Assembly (NCBI GenBank): GCA_963847575.1
Contig: CAWKAL010000026.1
Coordinates: forward strand, 1 to 16,079
Origin: JASBSR01 sp963847575
GTDB taxonomy: Bacteria; Pseudomonadota; Gammaproteobacteria; SZUA-229
DNA length: 16,079 bases
Reading direction: 5' to 3'
A program made the translations under genes and the position numbers. The notes under the pieces are model-generated. The model was not told the origin of the DNA, did not search any database, and was given only the letters and a program-made list of their open reading frames with translations. Shown piece after piece: positions 1 to 7,947 of the stretch; the first letter of the stretch is position 1; every line of letters begins with the position of its first letter.

Positions 1-1
1 C

Positions 2-1633
2 GTCACCAATGGCGACCTGTCGGACTTGATTGACTTCGGTACACCCGCCTTCCTGAATAATGCGGTGACCGTTTATGATAACGGTATTGTCTGGGGTACC
101 AGTGCCAGCAGCACCTGGTGGAACAACCTGTTCGAAGTCAACAATGCGGGCGGCGCTCTTACGACTGTATCAAGGATTTACCTGGTTACCAGCAATCCGT
201 CTGTCCAGTATGACGTCGATGCCGATAAAGCCTCACTGGTCGTACAGCCCGGCGTCACCCTGACTGGCCCTGGAGCCGCAGCGGTCGTGTTTGCAGCCAG
301 CCAGAATTTCATCTGGATTGAGGCAGCTGACATAAACGCAGACGGTGAAAATTTTGGTCTTGGTTTTAACGGTAATGTGCATTTTTCTGTAGTGCGCAAT
401 ACGACAGTCAATAATGCCATCGGTGGCCAGGGATTTTTATTCACCAACACCACTCACTGCCGGTTTTCTTACCTGTCGGCAAACAATAACTCGGCCGGCT
501 TCGACGTCCCAGCGAGCTCAGGCGATAATTCATTCCTGCATATATCAGCAAATAACAATGTCTCGAGCAGCTACAACATCGCCTCTGCGAATAACACCAT
601 CTACGGCATTACTGCGACCAATAACGCCTCAGGTGGTGGCCTGTCCGGTACAAACAATCGAGTCGCGGGCGTCACTGCGAGCAACAACGGTAATGTCAAC
701 GTGCTCATGGGCGCAAATAGCACGCTGCTTGGTGCCACATCGGCCAACTACGGAACTTTTGGACTATTTTATTCAGACAATAACAATACGGCCTCCAGTA
801 TTGTGACCACCAACGGAAATTCCGGCATCAATCCTTCCGACTCGAACACCTATGCTGATGTCGCAACGGCCCACAATGCAAACGGTGTACTGCTATTTGG
901 GGATTCATTCAACACGTTTACCGGCCGCTTACTGGTTGGCAATAACGCTACAGACTGTTTCGTCAACGCAGGCACTGACCCGGGACTGGACAATGGCACC
1001 TGTGCGAATAACGGCACATCAGACGCCAGCCTGACCACCGGCATTGCACTGACTAACTCATTTATTGGCAAAGTGAGCGCAGATGACGGGCAAAATGCAG
1101 ATGATACAAACGGTGTTGCAGCCAGCTTCCCGGCAGACCCAACTATTTTTGACTGGAGCCATTTCGAAAATCCTTACCGTGGCTGGGGCAAGGACGGCTC
1201 AGCGTTCCCGAACGCAGACCACCAGGGACGCTGGACTACCGGTGCCGGCCGCATCTGGGACTGGAGCCTTTCATCAACTGATACAATATTGCGCGACGCC
1301 TTATCATTACCAACAGGTAACGATAGCCTGACGCATACCTGGAGCGGCACGCCTGTCAGCAACGACAATGCCGGGTGTGACGCCATGGTGGCCGATTCTG
1401 TCTGGAACGCTACTGACCTGGTTTGTGAAACTGTATTCCTGCGCAGGGCAATAGAACTCATGGGCGATGGCCTCGGCAATGAAAACACGCTGTGCGAATC
1501 TGGCGAGACCTGTTTATACATGCCCAACATCGGCAGCTACCAGGGCCACGGAAATTTGATCAGCGCGGGTACGTTTAGCGATGGCACAGTGACAGGCGTT
1601 ACCTTAGTCACATACGACACCAACGGTCGTTAA
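2..1633 (+). CDS. Right-handed parallel beta-helix repeat protein, C-terminal part (partial at 5' end)
   Basis: The reading frame is open from the left edge (it starts VTNGDLSDLIDFG), so the true start lies outside the window. About 543 codons are visible. Residues roughly 110-330 are short, loosely repeated strands rich in Asn, Ser, Thr and Gly, with stacked N-N pairs such as SANNNSAG, TATNNASGG and TASNNGNV. This is the usual look of a right-handed parallel beta-helix (pectate-lyase-like fold), where Asn ladders stack in successive coils. A less repetitive C-terminal region follows, with aromatic segments (FDWSHFENPYRGWG) and several cysteines, ending in VTYDTNGR. Such proteins are normally exported and bind or act on polysaccharides or the cell surface. 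No catalytic site could be assigned, so function is unknown. A strong terminator follows 57 bp downstream, so this is the last gene of its transcript. Confidence 0.8.
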   Translation, partial: VTNGDLSDLIDFGTPAFLNNAVTVYDNGIVWGTSASSTWWNNLFEVNNAGGALTTVSRIYLVTSNPSVQYDVDADKASLVVQPGVTLTGPGAAAVVFAASQNFIWIEAADINADGENFGLGFNGNVHFSVVRNTTVNNAIGGQGFLFTNTTHCRFSYLSANNNSAGFDVPASSGDNSFLHISANNNVSSSYNIASANNTIYGITATNNASGGGLSGTNNRVAGVTASNNGNVNVLMGANSTLLGATSANYGTFGLFYSDNNNTASSIVTTNGNSGINPSDSNTYADVATAHNANGVLLFGDSFNTFTGRLLVGNNATDCFVNAGTDPGLDNGTCANNGTSDASLTTGIALTNSFIGKVSADDGQNADDTNGVAASFPADPTIFDWSHFENPYRGWGKDGSAFPNADHQGRWTTGAGRIWDWSLSSTDTILRDALSLPTGNDSLTHTWSGTPVSNDNAGCDAMVADSVWNATDLVCETVFLRRAIELMGDGLGNENTLCESGETCLYMPNIGSYQGHGNLISAGTFSDGTVTGVTLVTYDTNGR

Positions 1634-1690
1634 AGAGCACACCAGGACGAATTAGCAAAGCGCCACCTGGCAGCTAATCAATCACCTGAC

Positions 1691-1717
1691 AAAAGCCCCG
1701 CAGTGCGGGGCTTTTTT
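1691..1717 (+). terminator. Rho-independent terminator of the beta-helix gene
   Basis: A perfect 11-bp stem (AAAAGCCCCGC / GCGGGGCTTTT) with an AGT loop runs straight into a run of seven Ts. It lies 57 bp after the stop codon on the same strand and is a textbook intrinsic terminator. Confidence 0.95.
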
Positions 1718-1779
1718 TATTATAGAAATTGCTTGAATCACCATGCACTTTTTCGCTGCCCTTAACATAGCAATACACT

Positions 1780-2028
1780 AAGCGAAACCACAGAGTACAC
1801 AGAGAAAAATGCATTGACTGTCAAAAACGGATCGACCGCAAAGACGCAAAGGACGCAAAGGACGCAAAGGACGCAAAGTAAGAAACTAACTACTGTTTTG
1901 CCTTTTGGCGTGCAATGCCCGCCCTGCCATAAAGATTTTCTTTGCGACCTTTGCGTCTTTGCGGTCAATCATTTTTTTACAATATGAAGACTTTTCTCTG
2001 TGTACTCTGTGCCTCTGTGGTTTCGCTT
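1780..2028. repeat. Nested inverted-repeat intergenic element (CACAGAG / GACGCAAAG type)
   Basis: Outer arms: AAGCGAAACCACAGAG...TACACAGAGAAAA at 1780-1808 matches the reverse complement of 1992-2028, and the right arm carries one extra 8-bp GCACAGAG unit. Inner arms: GACCGCAAAGACGCAAAG from 1834 matches the reverse complement of 1940-1966 (CTTTGCG...TTTGCGGTC). The centre (about 1911-1926) holds GCAATGCCCGCCCT, which recurs at 9875-9888 in the second repeat of this window. The whole 249-bp unit could fold into a long cruciform. It sits between the convergent ends of the beta-helix and thioredoxin genes. The minus strand reads open for 68 codons (LCVLCVLCVLCVFAVDP), a by-product of the 9-bp repeats rather than a gene. 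From general familiarity, CACAGAG/CGCAAAG motifs are common dispersed intergenic repeats in environmental bacterial genomes. No transposase is present, so mobility would have to be supplied in trans. Confidence 0.75.
1843..1878 (+). repeat. Four perfect tandem copies of 9-bp GACGCAAAG
   Basis: Units at 1843-1851, 1852-1860, 1861-1869 and 1870-1878 are identical and are preceded by the variant GACCGCAAA at 1834-1842. The array is the left inner arm of the larger inverted-repeat element. The right inner arm carries only about three units, so the array has probably expanded by slippage. Confidence 0.9.
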
Positions 2029-2060
2029 CTAATCTTATCTTTTCACCAGTACAGTGATAA

Positions 2061-3113
2061 TTAATCCATCAAGTTAACTTCAATCCCCTGCTCGCGCAAA
2101 TGATTGGCGCGCGAGTCGATGTAACGCTGAAAGTTGGGTTGCTGCTTATACGCATTCGATGCCACGTAGTCCATCACCGACTGGGTGTGGAAGGCTTTTA
2201 GATAACCGTCCGCGCGGAACACTTCCTCCCCCTTGTCATTGAAATACACCAGGCTCGGGGCATATTTGATATCGAGCTGTTTTGCCCAGTCACGAATTTT
2301 CTGTTGCCTGCCATCAGGTGTCTTTAGTTTGTCGCTCGACCACATATCCAGCACCACCACATCCAGCCGTTTTAACTGCTCCAGGCTTTGTTTGCGCTTC
2401 AGGATATCAAGATGCAGTTCATCACAGCTTGCGCACAGCGCCTGCTCAAACATGACCAGCAGATGCCTGCCGGGTTTGAGTGCGGCTTTCAGATCAGCCG
2501 TGTTACTGATAGAAGTGACATCGGTGTGCAGCTTGCCGCTGGCATTCTGTTTGACTGGATGCTGTTCTTCGTAATCGCGATAGCTGAGTTCGGATTCTTT
2601 TTTCTGGCCGACATAATCCAGCATACTGATAAATTTTTCCGGCGGGTAATAGCCGTTGGCACGGTAGACTGCCTTGTTTTGTTCAGTGAACATAATCAGC
2701 GTTGGGGTATATTGCACCTTGAGTGCTTCGGCAAACTGTTTTTCAGTAAGGGTTTTGTCGCCGACTGTTACCTCGCGGTCGCCCCAGATATTGACCGGAA
2801 TCACGTCGAAGTATTGCCGGGTTTTTTCCACGATAGCGCGCTGGCCAAAATTGTCTTCCAGCAGCTTTTTACAATACGGGCAGCCGTCCTGGTAAAAATA
2901 TAACATCACGCGGCGATTGTTTTGCGCTGCCTCGGCGATGTCTTCGTGAATATCCAGAAAGGAATTTTTGAACCAGTCAGGTTTTTCATGGTAACCGGGG
3001 TTGACCATACCGGCATCGAGCGCGCCTTCCTGTTTTGCATCAAGTGTTGGTGAAACCAGCAGCGCCAGGAATAAATACAGTAATGCATGTTTGTTGTGCT
3101 TGACCTGCCACAT
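2061..3113 (-). CDS. Exported tandem thioredoxin-fold protein (SoxW-like), two CXXC domains
   Basis: 350 residues. The N-terminus has a short basic stretch, a hydrophobic core (LLYLFLALLV) and a plausible cleavage site after LDA (about 25), so the protein should be periplasmic. Two thioredoxin-fold domains follow. Domain 1 (about 50-170) has YFYQDGCPYC, with cysteines 78 and 81, and the cis-proline segment YTPTL around 137. Domain 2 (about 200-320) has FEQALCASC, with cysteines 227 and 230, and YAPSL around 286. Both domains end in the same R-A-(N/D)-G-Y strand, which points to an internal duplication. Relatives are thioredoxin-like thiol reductases of the SoxW/DsbD-gamma type, which move electrons to periplasmic disulfides; the actual partner is unknown. 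The start lies 8 bp after the rluB stop, so it is probably cotranscribed as the last gene of the scpA-scpB-rluB run. Confidence 0.85.
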   Translation of the reverse strand: MWQVKHNKHALLYLFLALLVSPTLDAKQEGALDAGMVNPGYHEKPDWFKNSFLDIHEDIAEAAQNNRRVMLYFYQDGCPYCKKLLEDNFGQRAIVEKTRQYFDVIPVNIWGDREVTVGDKTLTEKQFAEALKVQYTPTLIMFTEQNKAVYRANGYYPPEKFISMLDYVGQKKESELSYRDYEEQHPVKQNASGKLHTDVTSISNTADLKAALKPGRHLLVMFEQALCASCDELHLDILKRKQSLEQLKRLDVVVLDMWSSDKLKTPDGRQQKIRDWAKQLDIKYAPSLVYFNDKGEEVFRADGYLKAFHTQSVMDYVASNAYKQQPNFQRYIDSRANHLREQGIEVNLMD

Positions 3114-3121
3114 ACCCTACC

Positions 3122-4030
3122 TCACTTTTTACGTTTTGGATGTCCACCCGGCGCCTGCCTGGTTTTTTTAACCCGGGAGCCAGTGCCGCGTTTTGTTTTC
3201 GGTGCACCGCGTGGCGATGCAGGCTTGCCGCCGGTGCCCGCAACACGTCCACGCCCGCTGCGAACTCCCTGTTTGACCACGTCGGCTTGCGCAAGTTTAT
3301 AATCTACCGATGCAGCCAGCAGTGCAACCTGGTCGGGCGCAAGTTCAATCACCTGCCTCTGGCGCAGGTTGCGTGGCAGCAGGATCGGCCCGTAGCGCAC
3401 CCGGATCAGGCGGCTGACGCGCACATCCAGCGATTCCCAAAGGCGACGCACTTCGCGGTTGCGGCCTTCTTTCAGCACCACGTTGTACCAGTGGTTCGAG
3501 CCTTCGCCGCCGGCGTCTTCGATGCGCTCGAAATGTGCCGGGCCATCGTCCAGTGTTACGCCTTTTTGCAACTGCTCAAGTTGCTGCTCGGTTACTTTAC
3601 CGTGTACGCGTGAGGCATATTCGCGTTCGATTTCACTCGATGGATGCATCAGGCGATTAGCGAGCTCACCGTCGTTGGTGAACAGCAACAGGCCGCTGGT
3701 GTTGATATCGAGCCGGCCGATACCGACCCAGCGACCATTGGAAATCGACGGCAGGTTGCGGTAAACATCGGGCCGGTTTTGCTCGTCTTTGCGCGAGCAT
3801 ACTTCACCTTCGGGCTTGTTGTATAGAATCACGCGCGTGCTCTGGCCATCGAGTCGCACGATGGCGCGGCGGCCATTGAGTTCGACACGATCGCCGTCCG
3901 CCACCTTGTCTCCAAGTTTGGCGGTTGTGCGATTGATTTTGACACGGCCCTGCTCGATCCAGCCTTCGATTTCTCGACGCGAACCGAAGCCCATGCGTGC
4001 CAGTACTTTTTGTACGCGCTCTTCAGCCAT
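3122..4030 (-). CDS. rluB: 23S rRNA pseudouridine synthase RluB
   Basis: 302 residues. An S4 RNA-binding domain occupies about 3-50 (RVQKVLARMGFGSRREIEGWI). The RsuA/RluB-family catalytic domain follows, with the diagnostic motif GRLDINTSGLLLFTNDGEL, in which Asp108 is the expected catalytic aspartate. NREVRRLWESL is the conserved RNA-contacting helix of this family. RluB isomerises U2605 (E. coli numbering) in 23S rRNA to pseudouridine. The last 55 or so residues are a low-complexity basic tail (GRGRVAGTGGKPASPRGAP..., ending PKRKK), typical of proteobacterial RluB. The ATG at 4028-4030 fits the family N-terminus. Placement immediately downstream of scpA-scpB is the classic bacterial arrangement and supports RluB over RluE or RsuA. 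Confidence 0.95.
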   Translation of the reverse strand: MAEERVQKVLARMGFGSRREIEGWIEQGRVKINRTTAKLGDKVADGDRVELNGRRAIVRLDGQSTRVILYNKPEGEVCSRKDEQNRPDVYRNLPSISNGRWVGIGRLDINTSGLLLFTNDGELANRLMHPSSEIEREYASRVHGKVTEQQLEQLQKGVTLDDGPAHFERIEDAGGEGSNHWYNVVLKEGRNREVRRLWESLDVRVSRLIRVRYGPILLPRNLRQRQVIELAPDQVALLAASVDYKLAQADVVKQGVRSGRGRVAGTGGKPASPRGAPKTKRGTGSRVKKTRQAPGGHPKRKK

Positions 4031-4132
4031 ATGCTTTTCTGAAATGAATGTTTCCGGGTTTGACTGGCGCAGGAATCACGCGCAGCCAGGCATGTGAACT
4101 AACCAGCTGCGCTCGATTCAACCAGGTTCTCT

Positions 4133-4918
4133 TCACTGTCCTCGGTGTCGGCAGCAGTCATCAACAGCTTCAGTTTCAGATGTTTCGATGTCCCGCTTAA
4201 CAGTAGCTGGTTCTTCCGCTGCGTCGTCGTCAACATCGGAGGCAATAGTGGTGTCATTTTCATCTGCACTTTCGTTAGTGTGCTCACTGACAGTTTCATC
4301 ACCTGCGTCAGTCGCGTTGGCAGCTTTCGACTGATCGGCATTGTCCTCAGATAAATCCTCATTCAGTGCCAGCTCTGGATGGATCTGGTCGAGGTCTTTT
4401 ATTTCTGCCAGCGTGGGTAATTCATCGAGTGACTTCAGATTGAAATAATCGAGGAACTCGCGCGTGGTGCCGTAAAGCGAGGGCTTGCCTGGAACATCCT
4501 TGTGACCCAGCACTTTGACCCAGTCGCGTTCGAGCAGGGTCTTGATAATATTTGTACTCACACTGACACCGCGTACTTCTTCGATTTCACCACGTGTAAT
4601 CGGCTGACGATACGCAATCAGTGCGATGGTTTCCAGCAGAGCGCGCGAATAACGCGCCGGTTTTTCTTCCCACAGGCGACCTACCCATTCTGCGAATTCC
4701 TGCTTTACCTGCAGGCGAAAACCACTCGCCACCTGCTTAAGTTCAAAACCACGGGTTTCATACTCTTCACCGAGATCATGAAATGCCTTGCGAATTTCAT
4801 CGCGCGTCGGGCAATCAACATCGCCCTGAAACAATGCCTCAACCTGCTGCACGCTCATCGGGTGCTCGGCAGAAAGCAGCACAGCTTCGATGATACTTTT
4901 GATTTTATCCGGGGTCAT
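4133..4918 (-). CDS. scpB: Segregation and condensation protein B
   Basis: 261 residues as read. About residues 1-185 form the two winged-helix domains of ScpB (IKSIIEAVLLSAEHPMSVQQVEALF near the start, then YRQPITRGEIEEVRGVSVSTNIIKTLLERDWVKVLG). ScpB dimerises, binds ScpA and bridges the SMC kleisin complex in chromosome organisation. Residues about 195-250 are a long acidic, Asp/Glu/Ala/Thr-rich tail, which proteobacterial ScpB often has. The final residues change abruptly to CCRHRGQ. In the neighbouring minus-strand frame, the sequence after this point continues the acidic composition (TAADTEDSEENLVESSAAG) to a stop at 4099-4101. The real protein may therefore be about 11 residues longer, with a single indel near 4150-4160. 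The ATG at 4916-4918 matches the family start. The gene lies 61 bp after scpA and is presumably in one operon with it. Confidence 0.95.
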   Translation of the reverse strand: MTPDKIKSIIEAVLLSAEHPMSVQQVEALFQGDVDCPTRDEIRKAFHDLGEEYETRGFELKQVASGFRLQVKQEFAEWVGRLWEEKPARYSRALLETIALIAYRQPITRGEIEEVRGVSVSTNIIKTLLERDWVKVLGHKDVPGKPSLYGTTREFLDYFNLKSLDELPTLAEIKDLDQIHPELALNEDLSEDNADQSKAANATDAGDETVSEHTNESADENDTTIASDVDDDAAEEPATVKRDIETSETEAVDDCCRHRGQ

Positions 4919-4979
4919 GGTCCAGCCTCGTTGCCGTTATTGTTATCGTTATATTTTTTTAGCATTTAGTGTTTCGTAT

Positions 4980-5870
4980 TCATGTATCGCTGCTGTGCGA
5001 TGCTGCCGCCGCCTTGATATGCAGCGGCGCAAACGGTTCTGACTGCACCAGGTCGATCAACTGCTCTTTGACCAGTTCAAGAATGGCAAGCAGCGTGACG
5101 ACAACACCACGACGGCCTTCTTCGATTGAAAACAGCGTGGTGTAATCAGTAAATCCATCAGCAGAAATTTTTCCGAGAATGCGGCTCATGCGCTCACGCA
5201 CCGACAATGCCTCGCGCTGGATCTGGTGATGGGTATACATTTCCGCGCGCGACATCGCGTCCTTGAACGCCATGAGTAATTCGCGCAAATCAATTTCGGG
5301 CAAGGGACGATCATCATGCAGCTCGGGCAGGTCCGCCGAGGCGAGGTGAAAATCACGACCCAGGCGCGGCAGGTCTTCGATATCCTGTGCCGCCTGTTTG
5401 AAGCGCTCGTATTCCTGCAGGCGACGAATCAGTTCGGCGCGCGGATCATCTTCATCCTCGGCTTCATCGGCGCGCGGCAACAGCATGCGCGATTTGATCT
5501 CGGCCAGCATCGCCGCCATCACCAGGTACTCGGCCGCGATCTCGATATTCATATCCGTCATCATTTCGATGTAGGTGATGTACTGCTGGGTTATTGCATT
5601 AATAGGAATATTGAGAATATCTAGATTCTGGCGCTTGATCAGGTACAACAGTAAATCAAGCGGGCCTTCAAACGCCTCAAGGATGACTTCCAGTGCGTCT
5701 GGCGGAATGTACAGATCATGCGGCATCACCGTCAGCGGTTCACCGCGGATTAGCGCGAACGGCATCTCGCCCTGAACCTGCTTCGATGATTGATTCGACG
5801 CCGGCTGCAGTTCTGCCTCGGCCTGTGGCTCTGACTCTGGCTGTGATCCTGGTTGCGGTTCGGTTGACAT
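4980..5870 (-). CDS. scpA: Segregation and condensation protein A (kleisin)
   Basis: 296 residues. The N-terminal 50 or so are a low-complexity Glu/Gln/Pro-rich extension. The kleisin N-domain follows (EAFEGPLDLLLYLIKRQNLDI around 66-86, then INAITQQYITYIEMM), which contacts the SMC neck. The middle contains the conserved EYLVMAAMLAEIKSRMLLPR helix. The C-terminal winged helix (RRGVVVTLLAILELVKEQLI, about 253-275) binds the SMC head. With ScpB and SMC or MksB-like ATPases it compacts and segregates the chromosome. The start codon overlaps the trpS stop as TAATG (one shared base), a layout that usually means translational coupling and a common transcript with trpS. Confidence 0.95.
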   Translation of the reverse strand: MSTEPQPGSQPESEPQAEAELQPASNQSSKQVQGEMPFALIRGEPLTVMPHDLYIPPDALEVILEAFEGPLDLLLYLIKRQNLDILNIPINAITQQYITYIEMMTDMNIEIAAEYLVMAAMLAEIKSRMLLPRADEAEDEDDPRAELIRRLQEYERFKQAAQDIEDLPRLGRDFHLASADLPELHDDRPLPEIDLRELLMAFKDAMSRAEMYTHHQIQREALSVRERMSRILGKISADGFTDYTTLFSIEEGRRGVVVTLLAILELVKEQLIDLVQSEPFAPLHIKAAAASHSSDT

Positions 5871-7087
5871 TATAAGTAAGCAATACCCATGGCTTTTCGC
5901 ACACTGTCCATGGTGTCACTCGCCACTTCGCGGGCAGCTTCATTGCCCTCCTCGATTATGGCGCGCACCGCGGACATATCGTCCTCGTATTCACGCGCGC
6001 GCTGCTGGATCGGTTTCAGCTCAGCCAGCACGGCGTCGATTACGGGTTGCTTGCATTCTACACAGCCGATGCCGGCATTACGACACCCCTGCTGCACCCA
6101 GTCCTGGGTATCGAGACTGGAGTAGACCTGGTGGAACTGCCACACCGGGCATTTCGCCGGGTCACCCGGATCGTCACGCCGCACCCGCGCGGGGTCGGTG
6201 GGCATGGTGCGCAGCTTGCGGCTGACATCATCTGCGGTGTCGCGCAGCGAAATGGTGTTGTTATACGACTTGGACATTTTTTGCCCATCCAGGCCGGGCA
6301 TTTTTGACGCCGGGGTCAGCATTGCCTGCGGCTCCGGCAGAATGATCTTGCCCGAGCCTTCGAGATAGCCGTAGAGCCGCTCCTTGTCGCCAATGGATAT
6401 ATTCTGCTGAGTGTCGAGCAAGGCATGCGCAACTTCGAGCGCTTCTTCATCACCCTGTTCCTGAAATTTACGTCGTAACTCACGGAAGTACCTGGCGTTT
6501 TTCTTTCCCATCTTGTTGATTGCCTGCTCCGCCTTATCTTCAAACCCGGGCTCGCGACCGTATAGATGATTGAAGCGGCGCGCCACTTCACGGGTGAGTT
6601 CAACATGCGCGACCTGGTCTTCACCCACCGGTACCATGCCCGCGCGGTAGACCAGTATGTCGGCGCTCTGCAGCAATGGGTAACCCAGGAAACCATAAGT
6701 GGCGAGGTCTTTTTCCTTGAGCTGCTCCTGCTGGTCTTTATAGGTGGGCACGCGCTCCAGCCAGCCCAACGGGGTAATCATCGATAACAGGGTGTGCAGT
6801 TCAGCGTGTTCCGGCACCTGTGACTGGATAAACATTTTGGCTGAACCCGGGCTGATGCCCACCGCCAGCCAGTCGACCACCATATCCCAGGTGTTTTTTT
6901 CGATGTTCGAAGGATCATCATAATGCGTGGTCAGCGCGTGCCAGTCTGCGGCAAAGAAAAAACACTCGTATTCATGCTGCAGGCTGATCCAGTTTTTCAG
7001 CACGCCGTGATAATGACCAAGATGCAGCTGACCGGTGGGACGCATGCCGGAGATCACACGCTGATGTTGCGAAGGGACACTACTCAA
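5870..7087 (-). CDS. trpS: Tryptophan--tRNA ligase with a Cys-rich putative [4Fe-4S] motif
   Basis: 405 residues, longer than the roughly 335 of the E. coli enzyme. The class I signatures are both present: the HIGH-type motif HLGH at 22-25 (in GMRPTGQLHLGHYHG) and KMSKS at 270-274. The enzyme charges tRNA-Trp with tryptophan in the cytoplasm. Part of the extra length is an insertion at about 180-250 (GREPGFEDKAEQ...GDKERLYGYLEG). Between residues 313 and 345 four cysteines are arranged C-X21-C-X6-C-X2-C (C313, C335, C342, C345). This closely resembles the C-X22-C-X6-C-X2-C motif that binds a [4Fe-4S] cluster near the anticodon site of Thermotoga maritima TrpRS. The best start is TTG at 7085-7087: no in-frame ATG precedes GMRPTG, and an upstream ATG terminates after five codons. 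The gene follows the M50 protease gene by 23 bp. Confidence 0.95.
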   Translation of the reverse strand: MSSVPSQHQRVISGMRPTGQLHLGHYHGVLKNWISLQHEYECFFFAADWHALTTHYDDPSNIEKNTWDMVVDWLAVGISPGSAKMFIQSQVPEHAELHTLLSMITPLGWLERVPTYKDQQEQLKEKDLATYGFLGYPLLQSADILVYRAGMVPVGEDQVAHVELTREVARRFNHLYGREPGFEDKAEQAINKMGKKNARYFRELRRKFQEQGDEEALEVAHALLDTQQNISIGDKERLYGYLEGSGKIILPEPQAMLTPASKMPGLDGQKMSKSYNNTISLRDTADDVSRKLRTMPTDPARVRRDDPGDPAKCPVWQFHQVYSSLDTQDWVQQGCRNAGIGCVECKQPVIDAVLAELKPIQQRAREYEDDMSAVRAIIEEGNEAAREVASDTMDSVRKAMGIAYL

Positions 7088-7110
7088 AATTGTTCATCCA
7101 AAAAGTCAGG

Positions 7111-7734
7111 CTAAAGTCCAAAAATCGCCAATATCAGGCGTTCGAAGTGCTGTACCAGGGGCCACATGATTTTACCCAAAACCCCGGTGAACAGCAGCAC
7201 CAGGATAATCATCATGCCGAACGGCTCGATGCGCATGTATTGCAGTGCCAGCGATGGCGGCAGCACGCCGGCCAGTACCCGGCTGCCGTCCAGCGGTGGA
7301 ATCGGGATTAAATTCAGCACCATCAGGATTACGTTGATTAACACCCCGGCCTTGCCCATCGCCACCATGATACCGCCCGCGGGCGAAAACACGATCAGCA
7401 AGGCCCACATGCAGGCCATGATGAAATTCGACGCCGGCCCGGCAATCGCCACCAGCGCCATGTCGACCAGCGGCTGTTTGAAGTGGCGCGGGTCCACTGG
7501 CACCGGCTTGGCCCAGCCGATGACAAAACCACTGAGAAACAGCAGCGCCAGCGGTACCACCACGGTGCCCATCGGGTCGACGTGTTTCAACGGGTTGAGC
7601 GTAATACGGCCAAGCTTGCGCGCAGTCGGATCGCCCAGCCGATTCGCCACCCAGCCGTGCGCGGCTTCGTGCAGGGTGATGGCAAATAACACCGGTAAAG
7701 CCCAGATGAGAATGGTTTGAATCATGGGTGACAT
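7111..7734 (-). CDS. Site-2 protease family (M50) membrane metalloprotease
   Basis: 207 residues, mostly hydrophobic, with about five or six predicted membrane segments. The zinc motif HEAAH is at 22-26 in the first helix, with Glu23 as the catalytic glutamate. The second conserved motif, NLIPIPPLDGSRVL, contributes the third zinc ligand, Asp149. The intervening sequence, starting GWVANRLGDPTARKLGRITL, is characteristic of the small 'Rv-type' bacterial site-2 proteases next to trpS-scpA in many proteobacteria. These enzymes cleave within membranes; the substrate here is unknown. ATG at 7732-7734 is used, though a second in-frame ATG lies three codons later. The gene has the usual place between yciO and trpS. 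Confidence 0.93.
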   Translation of the reverse strand: MSPMIQTILIWALPVLFAITLHEAAHGWVANRLGDPTARKLGRITLNPLKHVDPMGTVVVPLALLFLSGFVIGWAKPVPVDPRHFKQPLVDMALVAIAGPASNFIMACMWALLIVFSPAGGIMVAMGKAGVLINVILMVLNLIPIPPLDGSRVLAGVLPPSLALQYMRIEPFGMMIILVLLFTGVLGKIMWPLVQHFERLILAIFGL

Positions 7735-7915
7735 GCGATTAGCGCAATAGAAACAATGGAGTAATTACAGACAGGTATTTGAGTGCAGGCATCGACCAGA
7801 GTTTACAGCAAGTCCCGCCACTAAAAAGCACGAATAAAGGCGTACCCGACAGTCACAGTATTGATTAATGCCTGAGTCATTCTTCAATCCCGACATAAAC
7901 ATTCGCGCACAAGCC

Positions 7916-7943
7916 ATTCATTATTCATTATTCGTTATTCATT
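7916..7943. repeat. Four tandem heptanucleotides ATTCATT
   Basis: ATTCATT, ATTCATT, ATTCGTT and ATTCATT lie back to back immediately beyond the yciO stop, in the 213-bp gap between yciO and the M50 gene. The rest of that gap (7735-7915) shows no gene and no clear hairpin. Confidence 0.8.
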
Positions 7944-7947
7944 GCTT

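Noticed and set aside
1843..1878. Possible CRISPR array
   Set aside because: Units are 9 bp and directly abutting, with no spacers and no cas genes.
1762..1968. 68-codon minus-strand frame (LCVLCVLCVLCVFAV...)
   Set aside because: It is the translation of the GACGCAAAG tandem array and inverted-repeat arms, with no ribosome site.
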